From the NCBI RefSeq assembly GCF_036002945.1, contig NZ_CP108530.1, forward strand, positions 62,001-126,000: a stretch of 64,000 nt of DNA, read 5' to 3'. The position numbers and the translations under genes are program-made. Below the pieces are notes generated by a model. It saw nothing but the letters and a program-made list of their open reading frames with translations. It made no database searches and was not told the origin of the DNA. This DNA comes from Streptomyces sp. NBC_01224. GTDB taxonomy: Bacteria > Actinomycetota > Actinomycetes > Streptomycetales > Streptomycetaceae. Positions 17,494 to 27,130 of this stretch are shown here, one piece after another. How positions within the stretch are numbered: position 1 is the first letter of the stretch; each line of letters opens with the position of its first letter.

Positions 17494-18474
17494 TCAGCCC
17501 GAACCGGCGACCAGTGCCTCGCCCAGCGGGGTGCGCCGGTAGAGCACCGACCGTCCGGACCGGGCGCGAACGAGCAGCCCCGCGCCGCGCAGGATGGCGA
17601 GGTGGTCTCCTACCGCGCCGGGTGCCATGGCGAGGCTTCGGGCGAGCTGGCTGGTACTGGCCGGGGCGTCCAGCGCCAACAGCAGCCGGGCTCGGGACCA
17701 GCCGACCAGGGCGGTCAGGGCGTCCGGTTGCGGGACGGTCTCCTGTTCGCCCCACAGGGCGGCGGTGCCGCGGGCGCGATAGATCAAGGTCCTGGGCCAG
17801 GGGTCTTCCGTGTGAGCGGCGACATTCCTGACGAAGACTGAAGGGATCAGCAGGAGCCCGTCGCCGGCGAGGCGGACTGTCCCGACTCGGGGGAAGTGGC
17901 CGATCTCGATGCCGCCGGCTTGCCAGGCGATGCTCCGGTGCAGGCTCTCGATGGTCGTGGCCCATCCGTGTTCGCCGATCACCCCCACCCGGTGCACGAC
18001 GTCGCGCTCACAGATCGCGCGCAGTTGCGGCCAGTCCGTGGCGAGCAGCTCGTGCCACGCCCGGTCCATCGCCTCGGCGATCCTGGAGACGGCGTCCGTC
18101 GAGTCCAGCACTGCGCGTACGCGGGGATCACGGGCGGACGGGCCGGTCGCGTTGGAGGCGAATTCGTGGCGGGCCGCTTCCAGCGGTGTGGCCCGGATCA
18201 TGGCCAGGTCGTCCGCCCAGGTCTGATTGAGGCCGCGCGGGGGCGGAGCGACGAAGTTCGGTCCGCCTTGCGGGGTGTACAGGGCGAGGACGGCGTTCAG
18301 TTCGCTCTCGCGGCGAAGCCGTTCAAAGGCCGGCAGGAGCCGGGTGGCCCAGGCTCGCGGCAGCGGCCTGTCTCGGCCGGCGAGCGAGCCCAGCAGGAAG
18401 CACAGGTCCATCGCGGGCGACAGTGCGAAGCGGCTGCGCAGCAGGTCCTCGACGGAGACTACGAAGCGCAGCAC
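17494..18474 (-). CDS. ArsR-family regulator with DUF5937 domain
   Basis: 326 residues. The N-terminal 240 residues form the DUF5937-type domain seen in large actinobacterial ArsR proteins (MLRFVVSVEDLLRSRFALSP). The C-terminal 80 residues are a winged helix (STSQLARSLAMAPGAVGDHL, AILRGAGLLVRARSGRSVLY). No metal-binding Cys cluster is present. It is divergent from the MFS gene across 90 bp, so repression of that exporter is likely. The pair looks like the functional cargo of the composite insertion. Confidence 0.88.
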   Translation of the reverse strand: MLRFVVSVEDLLRSRFALSPAMDLCFLLGSLAGRDRPLPRAWATRLLPAFERLRRESELNAVLALYTPQGGPNFVAPPPRGLNQTWADDLAMIRATPLEAARHEFASNATGPSARDPRVRAVLDSTDAVSRIAEAMDRAWHELLATDWPQLRAICERDVVHRVGVIGEHGWATTIESLHRSIAWQAGGIEIGHFPRVGTVRLAGDGLLLIPSVFVRNVAAHTEDPWPRTLIYRARGTAALWGEQETVPQPDALTALVGWSRARLLLALDAPASTSQLARSLAMAPGAVGDHLAILRGAGLLVRARSGRSVLYRRTPLGEALVAGSG

Positions 18475-18563
18475 CGTGCCATGCTACCGCCGGACGTCTG
18501 TTCCGATTCGTCCAGCGACGAATCATTGGTGAGTGGCGTGAGCGCACGTCGAGGCTGCGCGTC

Positions 18564-19850
18564 ATGACCCCAAACGCCGGACCCGCGCAGGGCAACCACC
18601 GTGCCACCTACCGGGAGGTGCTGGCCGAGCCGCGATTCCGGCTGCTCTTCTCAACCCGCACCGTCGCGATCACTGCGGACGCACTGCGGATCACCACGTT
18701 CTCGGTGCTGGTCTTCTCGGCTACCGGCTCCGCGCTGCTGAGCGCACTGGCCTTCGGTATCGGCTTCATCCCGCAGCTGTTCGGCTCGCTGCTGCTGGGC
18801 TCACTGGCCGACCGACTGCCGCCCCGCGCGCTCATTACCGGCGGCTACGCCTTGACGTGCGCCGCCGCCCTGCTGCTCGCCCTGGTGCGGATGCCGGTCG
18901 CGGCAAGCCTCGGTGTCGTGGCACTGGTCTCTCTCGCCACACCGGTGTTCCACGGCGCGTCGAGCCGGCTGGTCGCTCAGTCGCTGGAGGGCGACGCCTA
19001 TGTACTGGGCCGGTCACTGAACAACATCGCCGGCGCCGGCGCGCAACTGTTCGGCCTGGCGCTGGGAGGTGCGGCCGTCGCGGCACTCGGCCCACGCCGG
19101 GCGCTCGCGGTCAGCGCCGTCCTTTACCTCGGCTGCGCGCTTGCTATCCGCATCCGACTCCCCCTGCTGCAGCCGGGGGAGTTCGGCGGCACACCCGGCA
19201 GCGCTGGGGGCGATAGCGGGGCCGTCCGTGCAAGCCTGCACGGGGCAGGCCTGCTGCTGCGCGGACGCACGGTACGACGACTGATGCTGGCCCAGTGGCT
19301 ACCCGTCGCGCTCGTAGCGGGCGCGGAAGGCCTCATCGTCGCCTACGCGGGAGAACGCCAATTCGCGCCCGGCTGGTACGCGGTGCTGATGGGCTGTCTT
19401 CCGGTCGGCATGCTGGTCGGTGACCTGCTGGTGGGCCGACTCCTACGACCACCCACCCGAGAGCGACTGGTAGTCCCGTTGGCTGCGCTGGCGGGGCTGC
19501 CTCTGATCGGCTTTGCTGCCGAGCCCGGAGTGGGCGTCTCGTCCTGTCTGCTGCTGCTCAGCGGCCTCGGATACGCCTACAACCTCGGCCTGCAACGCCC
19601 GTTCCTGGACGCCCTGCCGCAGGACAGCCAAGGTCAGGCCTTCGGCTTGCTCGGCTCCGGCAGCATGACGCTACAGGGCGTCGGACCGGTTTGCTTGGGC
19701 GCTGTGGCCGCAGTCATCGGAACAGGCGGCGCAATCGCCCTGGCAGGCGGCGCGGTGGCGCTTACCGCCAGCTGGATTCTCACCTGGCACCCGCCCACCT
19801 CCACGGTCCCTGCGCGGTGCCGAAAGCATCGCTGCTGTTCCGCTTGTTGA
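18564..19850 (+). CDS. MFS transporter
   Basis: About 428 residues with some twelve hydrophobic segments. The loop between TM2 and TM3 reads LADRLPPRALITGGY, close to the MFS motif GxxxDRxGRR. It is probably a drug or metabolite exporter controlled by the divergent ArsR gene. The start is the ATG at 18564, which removes a non-membrane Arg-rich extension. The last 20 residues (VPARCRKHRCCSAC) are Cys/Arg-rich and border an IS5 fragment, so the original C-terminus may have been replaced. Confidence 0.85.
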   Translation: MTPNAGPAQGNHRATYREVLAEPRFRLLFSTRTVAITADALRITTFSVLVFSATGSALLSALAFGIGFIPQLFGSLLLGSLADRLPPRALITGGYALTCAAALLLALVRMPVAASLGVVALVSLATPVFHGASSRLVAQSLEGDAYVLGRSLNNIAGAGAQLFGLALGGAAVAALGPRRALAVSAVLYLGCALAIRIRLPLLQPGEFGGTPGSAGGDSGAVRASLHGAGLLLRGRTVRRLMLAQWLPVALVAGAEGLIVAYAGERQFAPGWYAVLMGCLPVGMLVGDLLVGRLLRPPTRERLVVPLAALAGLPLIGFAAEPGVGVSSCLLLLSGLGYAYNLGLQRPFLDALPQDSQGQAFGLLGSGSMTLQGVGPVCLGAVAAVIGTGGAIALAGGAVALTASWILTWHPPTSTVPARCRKHRCCSAC

Positions 19851-19910
19851 GCTGGCGCAGGCTTTGGTCGATCTGGCTGCCGACACGCTTTCCCCAGCTC
19901 CACCCGAGCG

Positions 19911-20159
19911 CTATTGGTACTTCGGAAATCCAGCCCACGTGCCGTCCGCCTCCCAGCGGGCGAAACGCTCGTAGACGGTCTGCCACGGCCCGTACCGCTC
20001 GGGCAGGTCGCGCCACGGGGCCCCGGTCCGCAGCCGCCACAACACACCGTTGACCACCTGCCGGTGATCACGCCACGGACGGCCACGCCCGTCCACCTGC
20101 GGCAACAGGGGATCTATTCGCTCCCACGCCGCGTCCGTCAACTCACCTCGACCTGCCAC
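19911..20159 (-). pseudogene. IS5-family transposase N-terminal fragment
   Basis: 82 codons (GRGELTDAAWERIDPLLPQV, RPWRDHRQVVNGVLWRLRTG, APWRDLPERYGPWQTVYERF) match the DUF4096-type N-terminal domain of IS5 transposases. The frame stops after WAGFPKYQ, against the end of the MFS gene. The catalytic domain is missing. The NF041680 element lies 27 bp away on the other side. Confidence 0.8.
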
Positions 20160-20185
20160 AAGATCAATTATCAGACAAGCCTTAG

Positions 20186-21790
20186 CTTGATCTTTAACCT
20201 GTGCGGCGTGGACGCGGGGTTGTTGACTTCTTCGTCCGTCGTTTTGCGGGGCCCGGTTTGCCGACTGTGTGCACGTCGTAGCGTGGTGTGGGCCAGGTGT
20301 TCTTGCGACCGGATGGCCGTCCTGGGCCGGGGCGGGAGGATTTCGGTGCTCTGGCAGGACAGGCCGCCTTCGGGCGGAGGTGCCGGAAACCGCGGCGGAC
20401 TCGGGCGGGAGTGAGCTTGTCGGGCGGGCTCGGTTTCTCCCACGGCCGTCGCAGGTCGGCCGCCAGCGGGCGGGCCAGACGTAGTTGGGTGAACACGGCG
20501 AGGATCAGCCAGGTCCACCGGTCGGCTGCTTCGGGGGTGCGGATCTTCGGGCAGCTCCAGCCCAGGGTCTGCTTGAACAGCCGGAAGGTGTGCTCGATGT
20601 CGAAGCGCCGCAGGAACGCCTGCCACAGACGGTCGACGTCGGCTGTGGTGGCGTCGGTGCCCGACCACCACAGCCACACCGGCTTCGGTGTCGCGCCGCT
20701 GGGCAGGTGCTCGACCTGCAGGCGGATCACGGTGCCTTCGATCACCGGCAGGGAGCCCAGCTGGGCAGTCCAGGCGGAGCGGTGGGTCAGTCTCGGGTGG
20801 AGCCGGTCCCAGGCCCGTGCGGTGGCGGTGCCGTAGAGGCGGGTCTCGGTCACCGTCTGCGCGTCGGGTGTGTTCCAGGTGGTGGGGTCGCCGAAGACGA
20901 ACTCGCCGCCGTGGCGGGGTGGGCGGCCCCGGGTGCCGGGCGCGCGGGGCGGGACCGTGCGGCGCAGGACGCGGTCCGAGCGCATCCGGCCCAGCACCTG
21001 CACCGGCAGATCCTTCAGCAGGAAGGCGAGGCGGGGCACGTCGTATCCGGCGTCCACCACGATCAGAACGTCCGGATCGCCGTCTTTCCACTGTCCGGCC
21101 GCCATCAGCCGCTCGACGAGTTCACGCATCTGCCCGGCCGTGACGGTGGCGGCATCATCTCCCGGGGCCAGACGCAGCGCGTCCAGCGGGGCGGTCCATG
21201 AACTGCGGCCCGTCTCCAGCGCGCAGATCACCGAGTACGGCCAGCCGGGAACAGGAATGTGCTGGTCCTTGCCCCGGCCGCAGGTGTGACACAGGATCCG
21301 CTGCGGTGAGGTGTGCGCGCTGGGCCGCAGCCAGCAGGTGATGTCGGCGGCCAGCACCAGCCGGCCGTCCGCCGCCCGCGGTAAAGACACCGCGGCCAGG
21401 GCCCGCCGCAGCCTGCCGACATCGACCTGGCCCGCGGCCAGGGCGTCGTAGAGCCCACCGTGCCCGCGACGATGCTCGCCCACCAGCGACAGCTCCACCA
21501 GCGACCGGACCGGACCATCCGCACACAACACGGCGTCCGCAAGCTCGAACAACGCATCCGCACGCCGGGTCAGACAGGAGTAGAACTCACCCCGGAAGCA
21601 TGACAGTTCCGCAAACGGATCCTGCCCGACAGCATGATGCAACAGACTCATTCCCACGGCCTTCGCGCTGAGCTTGTGTGTTTCTTGGTCGGAGCACATG
21701 CTCAGCCGAAGGCCGCCTGCACGCACGGCAGTTACCAGTCCGAGTGATCAAGTACGACGAGTCGTTCGACCTCCGAGGTTAAAGATCAAG
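20186..21790. mobile_element. NF041680-type insertion sequence
   Basis: Inverted ends share TAGCTTGATCTTTAACC (left from about 20184, right ending about 21794). The flanks read TTAG and CTAG, consistent with a degenerate 4-bp target duplication. The element is about 1.6 kb and carries one transposase on the minus strand. It lies between two pieces of IS5-like DNA. Confidence 0.75.
20194..21651 (-). CDS. NF041680-family putative transposase
   Basis: 485 residues from MSLLHHAVGQDPFAELSCFR. It carries the DDE-type signatures of this Streptomyces family: LVLAADITCWLRP (first Asp), DVLIVVDAGYDVPRLAFLL (second Asp) and RRFDIEHTFRLFKQTLGW (Glu). The last 60 residues are basic. The start is the ATG at 21651; the 25-residue extension upstream is not family-like. 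The gene appears full length, so the element may be active. Confidence 0.88.
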   Translation of the reverse strand: MSLLHHAVGQDPFAELSCFRGEFYSCLTRRADALFELADAVLCADGPVRSLVELSLVGEHRRGHGGLYDALAAGQVDVGRLRRALAAVSLPRAADGRLVLAADITCWLRPSAHTSPQRILCHTCGRGKDQHIPVPGWPYSVICALETGRSSWTAPLDALRLAPGDDAATVTAGQMRELVERLMAAGQWKDGDPDVLIVVDAGYDVPRLAFLLKDLPVQVLGRMRSDRVLRRTVPPRAPGTRGRPPRHGGEFVFGDPTTWNTPDAQTVTETRLYGTATARAWDRLHPRLTHRSAWTAQLGSLPVIEGTVIRLQVEHLPSGATPKPVWLWWSGTDATTADVDRLWQAFLRRFDIEHTFRLFKQTLGWSCPKIRTPEAADRWTWLILAVFTQLRLARPLAADLRRPWEKPSPPDKLTPARVRRGFRHLRPKAACPARAPKSSRPGPGRPSGRKNTWPTPRYDVHTVGKPGPAKRRTKKSTTPRPRRTG

Positions 21791-21840
21791 CTAGGGCGTG
21801 TCTGGCAAAGGTTGAGCCTTCTGGCTGGAACTCTGGTCCC

Positions 21841-22432
21841 GTGTCGCGTTTTCAGTTGCTCTCGGATGCCCAGTGGTCGTTGATCGAGGGGATGCTCCCG
21901 AAACCGACGGGACGCCCGGGCCGGAAGTTCTCGGATGCGCGGTCGATGGTCGAGGGATCATCTACCGGTATCGGTGCGGGATCGCGTGGCGTGATCTTCC
22001 TGAGGTGTTCGGACCGTGGCAGACGGTGTGGACGTGGCATCACCGGATGGCTGTCGAGGGGACCTGGGACAAGGTGCTGGCGACGCTCACCGCACAGGCG
22101 GACGCGGAGGGGCTGATCGATTGGTCGCTGTCGGTGGACTCGACGATCGCTCGCGCGCATCAGCATGCGACGAACACGATCCGCCCCACAGGGGGATGGG
22201 TCGAACTACACGAATCCAGCGGTCGAGCCGCCTGATCACGGGATCGGCCGCTCCAGGGGTGGGTTGTCGACGAAGATCCATCAGCTCGTCGATGGCAACG
22301 GGCTGCCTCTGGTCACGCTGATCACGTCCGGTCAGGCCGGGGACTCCCCGATGCTGCTGCCGCTCCTGCAGCAGCTGCGGGTAGGCCGTAACGTCGGGCG
22401 ACCGCGCACGAGACCGGATGCGGTTCGCGGAG
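21841..22432 (+). pseudogene. IS5-family transposase, frameshifted and truncated
   Basis: Three frames are needed to read it. SRFQLLSDAQWSLIEGMLP is followed by IAWRDLPEVFGPWQTVWTWH and WSLSVDSTIARAHQHATN, then RSRGGLSTKIHQLVDGNGLP and PLLQQLRVGRNVGRPRTRP. The sequence is then cut at about 22432 by the recombinase gene. The left end GGGCGTGTCTGGCAAAGG is the probable IS terminus. It is inactive. Confidence 0.8.
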
Positions 22433-23458
22433 GCAGCGGCTGGCCGTCGTCCCCCAGCCATAGGGCGAGAGGCTCATGGACGTCACCGGCGGCGTTTACG
22501 CGGTAGAGCGCACGGCGGGCCTCCACGCCGATCTTCGAGTAGGGCAGAGCTCGTGAGCTGTGCGCCACGACCAGCGCGTGTCGGCTCGCTCGTTGCACGG
22601 GTACGTAGTCCTTCACCGTCGCGTAGCGCCCGCGAGCGCGGGCACGCTCCACCAGCGCGTCCCGCTCGATGGCCACGTAGTGGTGCCACGACCGCAGGGT
22701 TCGCAGGTTCGAGTAGACCGTCCTGGCCTTGTGCCGCTTGGTCACCGCGGCCGACAGGTGCACGTCGCCCCGAATGCGGGCACTGCCCGCCACCGGAGGC
22801 AATTCCGTCACCAGCAGGCTCGACCCCTCGCCCAGCCGCATGCCGGTGTAGACGAGCGAATCCGAGAACAGCGAGTTGCGCTCACCGTGTCGTCCCCGCC
22901 ACCTCGGGTCTGGTCGCCCGTCGGGCAGCTCACCGCGCAGCCCGACGTTGCGCCACAGCAGGTAGTCGACGAACTGGACGACGCGCAGCGGCTCCGCATC
23001 GTCGTCGACCTCTTGCTCGGCGTTAACCCGCACCCGTCTGGGCCCCTGCGGGGTCATGACGGTCTTGTCGACGTAGCGGAACGGCTCCTTCGTGAGCAGT
23101 CCCTCGTAAAGACCCCACTCGACCCGCTTGTCGAGAGCCGCGATCGACCGCTTCCAGGTCGAGGCGGCGATCGAATCCTCGCTGTCCGGCCGCATCCGGA
23201 CCGCCTTGTACGCGCGCAGGTCGTCATTGTTGGTCTCCCAGATCGACTTCCCGCCCCGGGACTCATGCAGGAAGCGGCTGTAAAGCGTGAGGTCCCGCAT
23301 GTAGCCCTCATGGCCGTTGTCCGATCTGACTCCCCAGCTGCCGAGTTCACGACCGAGCCGGTTCAGCTGCACGTCGTAGGAGCCGTCAGGACCGAGAACG
23401 AAGAACTTCGAGTCCGAAGCGCCGGCACGATCGAGGACCGCCAGAGCAGCCCTAGCCT
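22433..23458 (-). pseudogene. Tyrosine recombinase gene, 3' part (interrupted, tail lost)
   Basis: Open from the IS4 junction through ALAVLDRAGASDSKFFVLGP, an N-terminal SAM-like core-binding domain (HEGYMRDLTLYSRFLHES, DLRAYKAVRMRPDS), VDYLLWRNVGLRGELPDG and the catalytic-domain start SLVYTGMRLGEGSSLLVTE (first catalytic Arg in GMRLGEG). It then reaches ALYRVNAAGDVHEPLALWL. The IS5 fragment cuts it before the HxxR and Tyr motifs. It joins in frame to 26598-26725 once the IS elements are removed. This is a dead recombinase that probably once moved the composite element. Confidence 0.78.
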
Positions 23459-24930
23459 CAATACCGGTAACTTAGGGGCATTCCGGTCGTTGTTGTTGGT
23501 ATGCCAAGAGCGGGACAGCTGAAGTCATCTGGTGAGCGTCTGTCGGACCGGGTCGCGGTCGGGGTGTTGACACAGGCTTTTCCTCCGGAGCTTGTGGACG
23601 AGGTGTTGGCGGATACGGGCCGGATACAGCAGCGGAACCGGCTGTTGCCAGCCCGGCTGGTGGTCTACTTCGTGCTGGCGATGTGCCTGTTCTCGGGGCA
23701 GAGCTATGAGGAGGTCGCCCGGCTGCTGACCACGGGTTTGCGGGGTGCGCGGTGTTGGCGTGCATCGTGGGCGGTGCCGAGCACGGCTGCGATCTGGAAA
23801 GCCAGGTCCCGGTTGGGTGTGGCGCCGCTGCAGCAGCTGTTCGCGCGGGTGTGCCGTCCGGTCGCCACACCGGACACTCAGGGTGCTTTCTACCGCGACT
23901 GGCGGCTGACCGCGATCGACGGCACCACATTCGACCTGCCTGACACGAAGACGAACGTGGAGGTGTTCGGCCGTCCGCCGCGCTCCGGTCGGGGTGAACA
24001 GAACGTCGGCTGCCCGCAGTTGCGCATGGTCGGTCTGGTGGAGTGCGGCACCCATGCCGTCTTCGACGCTGCGATCGGTGCTCTGCGCACCGGAGAGCAG
24101 ACTCTGGCCCGTGCGGTCCTGCCGTCCCTGCGGCCGGGGATGATGCTGCTGGCCGACCGTGGCTTCTACGGCGTGGACCTGTGGCGTACAGCCGCCGCCA
24201 CTGGGGCGGACCTGCTGTGGCGAGTCCGCAAAGACCTGGTGCTGCCCGTGGTCGAGCAACTTCCGGACGGCTCCTACCTCACGGAGATCTTCGACCGGAG
24301 CGACATCCACCACACCCGTCGCGGGGTGCCGGTACGCGCGGTGGAGTACACCATCGCCGGCCACGAGGGTGTCTATCGCCTCCTCACCACGATCCTCGAC
24401 CCGGGCAAGGCCCCAGCCGCGGAACTGGCCGCCCTCTACGCCCAGCGATGGGAGTTCGAGTCCACCCTCGACGAAATCAAGACCCACCTCGGAGGGCCAC
24501 GCCTGGTGCTGCGTTCACAGCACCCTGATGGAGCCGAGCAGGAACTCTTCGGCTTCCTGCTCGTCCACCACGCCATCCGACACCTGATGCACCAGGCCGC
24601 ACGACAAGGCGATCACGATCCCGACCGGATCTCCTTCACCCGCTCACTGCGCGTCGTGCGCCGCCAGGTCACCGACCAGGCGGCGTTTTCCCCCCGGCAG
24701 ACTTACCCGCGCAATCAAAGCCACCCACGCTGAACTCCTCGAACGCCTCCTGCCACCACGACGCCGCCGATCCAACCCCCGCGTCATGAAACGCAAAATC
24801 GCCAGCTGGCCCCTCAAACGCGCAGCCCACCACGTTGCAGACCACCCACGCGCCCCAGTCATCACCATCGTTAATGCCACCAAACCCAAACGGGTCAAGC
24901 GGACAACAACGCCCTAAGTTACCGGTATTG
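23459..24930. mobile_element. IS4-family element with 10-bp target duplication
   Basis: The inverted ends are CAATACCGGTAACTTAGGG (left from 23459; right complement ending 24930). Both flanks read GCCCTAGCCT (23449-23458 and 24931-24940), a 10-bp direct duplication typical of the family. Length is 1472 bp. The insertion hit the very edge of the IS1380 element and its CTAG target. Confidence 0.9.
23501..24917 (+). pseudogene. IS4-family transposase with frameshift near its C-terminus
   Basis: The main frame (410 codons to 24733) holds the IS4 N-terminal domain and DDE motifs LTAIDGTTFDLPDT, MLLADRGFYG and YAQRWEFESTLDEIKTH. At the C6 run 24690-24695 the sequence leaves the family frame. With one C fewer it would continue GRLTRAIKATHAELLERLL to RVMKRKIASWPLKRA and stop at 24917, at the IS end. 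So either one C was gained and the last 75 residues are lost, or this is a sequencing error. Catalytic residues precede the shift. Confidence 0.82.
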
Positions 24931-24937
24931 GCCCTAG

Positions 24938-26597
24938 CCTCGATCTTTCGTGATTGGTCGTCAGCTTCGGCTGGCGGCCAATGCGTCGTTGTGGAGCGTG
25001 TGCGGGCATACGGGTGGCCCGATCGTCGCATCGGGTGGGCGCCGGATTCCACGGTTCCGGTCGGTGGCTCTTCTGCTCGTCGGGACGGGTTGTTGCTGGT
25101 CAGCGTGGGTTCGGGAGGGTGTCGAGCCGTCTGATCGCGTCTGTGATCACGTCGGTCCATGGCCAGTGGTGGGCGAATCGCAGGTGCCGTTGGCGGGCGG
25201 TGGTGATGAGTTGGGCAGCGGCGGAGAACAGCCGCAACCGCAGGCGGCGGGGCTCCCAGAGGCGGGGTTTGCCGGTCAGAGCGAGCATCGGCATCCAGGC
25301 GAGCAGGTCGAGGGCGAGCTGGACGATCTCCAGCCAGATCCGGTTCTGTGCGGTCTCGTGCAGGGGCAGGTTCCGCAGGCCGGTGGCCCGTGCGTTCCGA
25401 ATGCGGTCCTCTGCCCTCGCCCGTCGGCGGTGCCTCAGTTCCAGGTCCGTGATCTTCCCGCCCGTCGTGTTGGTGGCGAAGCAGGTGAGCCGCAGGCCGT
25501 CGGCGTCGGTGAAGCGCAACTGGGCGCCGGGGTGGGGCCGTTCCTTGCGGACGATCAGCCGCATTCCCTTCGGCCAGCCCTTGAGTGTGTCGCCGCCGAG
25601 TTCGGCGGTCCAGGCGCCGTCGCGGATCTCGCCGCCCGGCTCGACCGCTGGGGTCCAGGCGGAGGCCGGGACCTTCAACACGGCCTGATGAATCTGCTCA
25701 GTGATGGTCATCCCGACCGAGTACGACAGCCACCGGCCCCGTTTCGTGAGCCAGGCGAGGAACTCATGGGTGCCGCCCGCGGAGTCGGTACGGATCAGTG
25801 TGGACCGGCCGCGCCGGTGACGCTTGGGGAGCTGGGCCAAAGCGAGTTGAGTGGCGGTGATGTGGTCGGCGGCGGTGTTGGATCCCGCGTTCCCCGGCCG
25901 CAACAGTGCTGCCACCGGCTCCCCGGTGCCACCGCTTCCGTGGTCGACGAAGCCCATCAGGGGGTGATGTCCAAACGACTTCTTCCAGGTCGCGGCCGCG
26001 TCCTGCTTGTCGGAGTGGGCCAGGACCAGCACTCCGTCCAGGTCCACAATCACCTGGCCGCCCCTATCCGGCGCCGCATCTTTGGCCAACGTCCAGACGT
26101 ACTCGCGCACTTCGGCGCGCGCCGAGCGGATCGCGGTCAGGGCCTTGTCCCCGGCCGCGGCGAGGGTGTCGATCAGCCGGGAGACCGTTGGGTCGGAGGC
26201 CACCGGCCCGAACACGGCCGGCTCGGCCCGCAGCAGTCCCGCATCGGCCAGGCAGTCCCCGCCCAGCGCGACCGCGAGAGCCACATCCAGCAGGATCTTG
26301 CCCGGATCGTGCACCGCCCGAGGCCGCCGCCACGGCGTCAGCGCCGCCGATATCTCGGTATCCAGGCCGGTCTTACGGGCAGTCTCGACCAGCAGTACTC
26401 CGCCAGCCTGCGAGACCACCCCGCTCCCGCCGCCCTCGATGCGGACACGCGGATAGGACCCGATACGCTTCTTCACCTGAGGAGTGCTTCTTTCATGCGC
26501 CGACCTGGACCCTAGACAAGTCCCATCGTTGCAGGTCAGGAGCACTCTTCGCGTTTCCGATCACGCATCGGACACCCAGCCACGTGAAAGCCCGAGG
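24938..26597. mobile_element. IS1380-family element with CTAG target duplication
   Basis: Left end CCTCGATCTTTCGTG and right end (complement) CCTCGGGCTTTCACG form imperfect inverted repeats. CTAG flanks both sides (24934-24937 and 26598-26601). Length is about 1.66 kb. The insertion split the recombinase gene; removing it with one CTAG copy restores the frame. Confidence 0.85.
25100..26476 (-). CDS. IS1380-family transposase
   Basis: 458 residues from VKKRIGSYPRVRIEG; the GTG at 26476 is the usual family start, and the upstream frame overlaps the IS end. Catalytic motifs: VIVDLDGVLVLAHSDKQ (Asp), TLIRTDSAGGTHEFL (Asp) and RRRARAEDRIRNARATGLRN (Glu). The C-terminus HHWPWTDVITDAIRRL is typical. 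The reading frame is intact, so the element may be mobile. Confidence 0.9.
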   Translation of the reverse strand: MKKRIGSYPRVRIEGGGSGVVSQAGGVLLVETARKTGLDTEISAALTPWRRPRAVHDPGKILLDVALAVALGGDCLADAGLLRAEPAVFGPVASDPTVSRLIDTLAAAGDKALTAIRSARAEVREYVWTLAKDAAPDRGGQVIVDLDGVLVLAHSDKQDAAATWKKSFGHHPLMGFVDHGSGGTGEPVAALLRPGNAGSNTAADHITATQLALAQLPKRHRRGRSTLIRTDSAGGTHEFLAWLTKRGRWLSYSVGMTITEQIHQAVLKVPASAWTPAVEPGGEIRDGAWTAELGGDTLKGWPKGMRLIVRKERPHPGAQLRFTDADGLRLTCFATNTTGGKITDLELRHRRRARAEDRIRNARATGLRNLPLHETAQNRIWLEIVQLALDLLAWMPMLALTGKPRLWEPRRLRLRLFSAAAQLITTARQRHLRFAHHWPWTDVITDAIRRLDTLPNPR

Positions 26598-26725
26598 CTA
26601 GAGGACAGCCCCGCAACCTCCCCTACTTTGGTGCACCGCGTGCGATGAAGCTGAACAACGGCCTCCAGCTTCTCAATCGCCCCCTCCCCGTCACGATCGT
26701 CTTCTCGCACGTGGAACGTCCGCAT
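26598..26725 (-). pseudogene. Tyrosine recombinase gene, 5' part
   Basis: Starts at the ATG at 26725 with an excellent AAGGGG 6 nt upstream. It reads MRTFHVREDDRDGEGAIEKL, EAVVQLHRTRCTKVGEVAGL and SS, up to the IS1380 target site. Joining across CTAG gives ...GLSSRAALAVLDRAGAS without a frame break. It shows that the recombinase began 75 bp inside the right end of the composite element and read inward. Confidence 0.75.
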
Positions 26726-26800
26726 GTGCCACCCCTTGAGACATCATTCAACCCTGCATAACCGCGAGGTGCTGAGACACCACGAAGTGGCAACATAACG

Positions 26801-27130
26801 GCCGACCTCGCCGTCGACTCCGGCCGCTGCCTCATCGACCTCGGCGAAACCGGCCTCGCCCTTCACCAGATCGCCCAGGGCGTAGCCCTGTTGCCCACCT
26901 CCCGGGACAAGACGCGAGCGGTCTTCCTCGCCTACGAGGCCGAGAGCCTTCTACGCCGAGGCGAGATCGATCACAGCGCCGTCACCGCACACCAAGCGCT
27001 GCTCCTCGCTCAGCGAATCGGCGCCTCCCGCTGCATCCGCCAGATCAACGACCTCACTCCCAGCTTCCAACCACACCAGGCCGTCCAGGACGTCAAGCAG
27101 TTCCTCAACACCGTGCGATCGACGACCTGA
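26801..27130 (+). pseudogene. TPR regulator, 3' fragment (interrupted gene)
   Basis: 110 codons, ADLAVDSGRCLIDLGETGLA, LHQIAQGVALLPTSRDKTRA, VFLAYEAESLLRRGEIDHSA, to the stop at 27130. It is the C-terminal TPR part of the regulator whose front half ends at 17053; the sequence joins there in the right frame (SHA-ADLAVDSG). It has no start codon or ribosome site of its own. Confidence 0.8.

Larger units (their letters stand above)
17054..26799. mobile_element. 9.75-kb composite insertion bounded by GTTATG / CATAAC
   Basis: The segment begins GTTATGCAACC and ends GGCAACATAAC, an imperfect terminal inversion. A second GTTATGCAGGG (reverse strand, 26750-26759 region) lies 40 bp inside the right end. 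A further inverted pair lies near the ends: ATGTCTCAGGAAGGTGGC at 17085 and its partner ATGTCTCAAGGGGTGGC near 26740. Inside the right end, a tyrosine-recombinase gene starts and reads inward. The remaining cargo is an ArsR/MFS pair plus later IS insertions. The structure fits a tyrosine-recombinase transposon (Tn554-like in broad sense); that class assignment is inference. 17054-17400 holds no gene. Confidence 0.6.

Noticed and set aside
22560..23522. A 320-codon plus-strand frame
   Set aside because: Complement of the interrupted tyrosine recombinase, with no recognisable motif.
24950..26515. A 521-codon frame opposite the IS1380 transposase
   Set aside because: Antisense shadow. The minus strand encodes an intact transposase with catalytic residues and matching terminal repeats.
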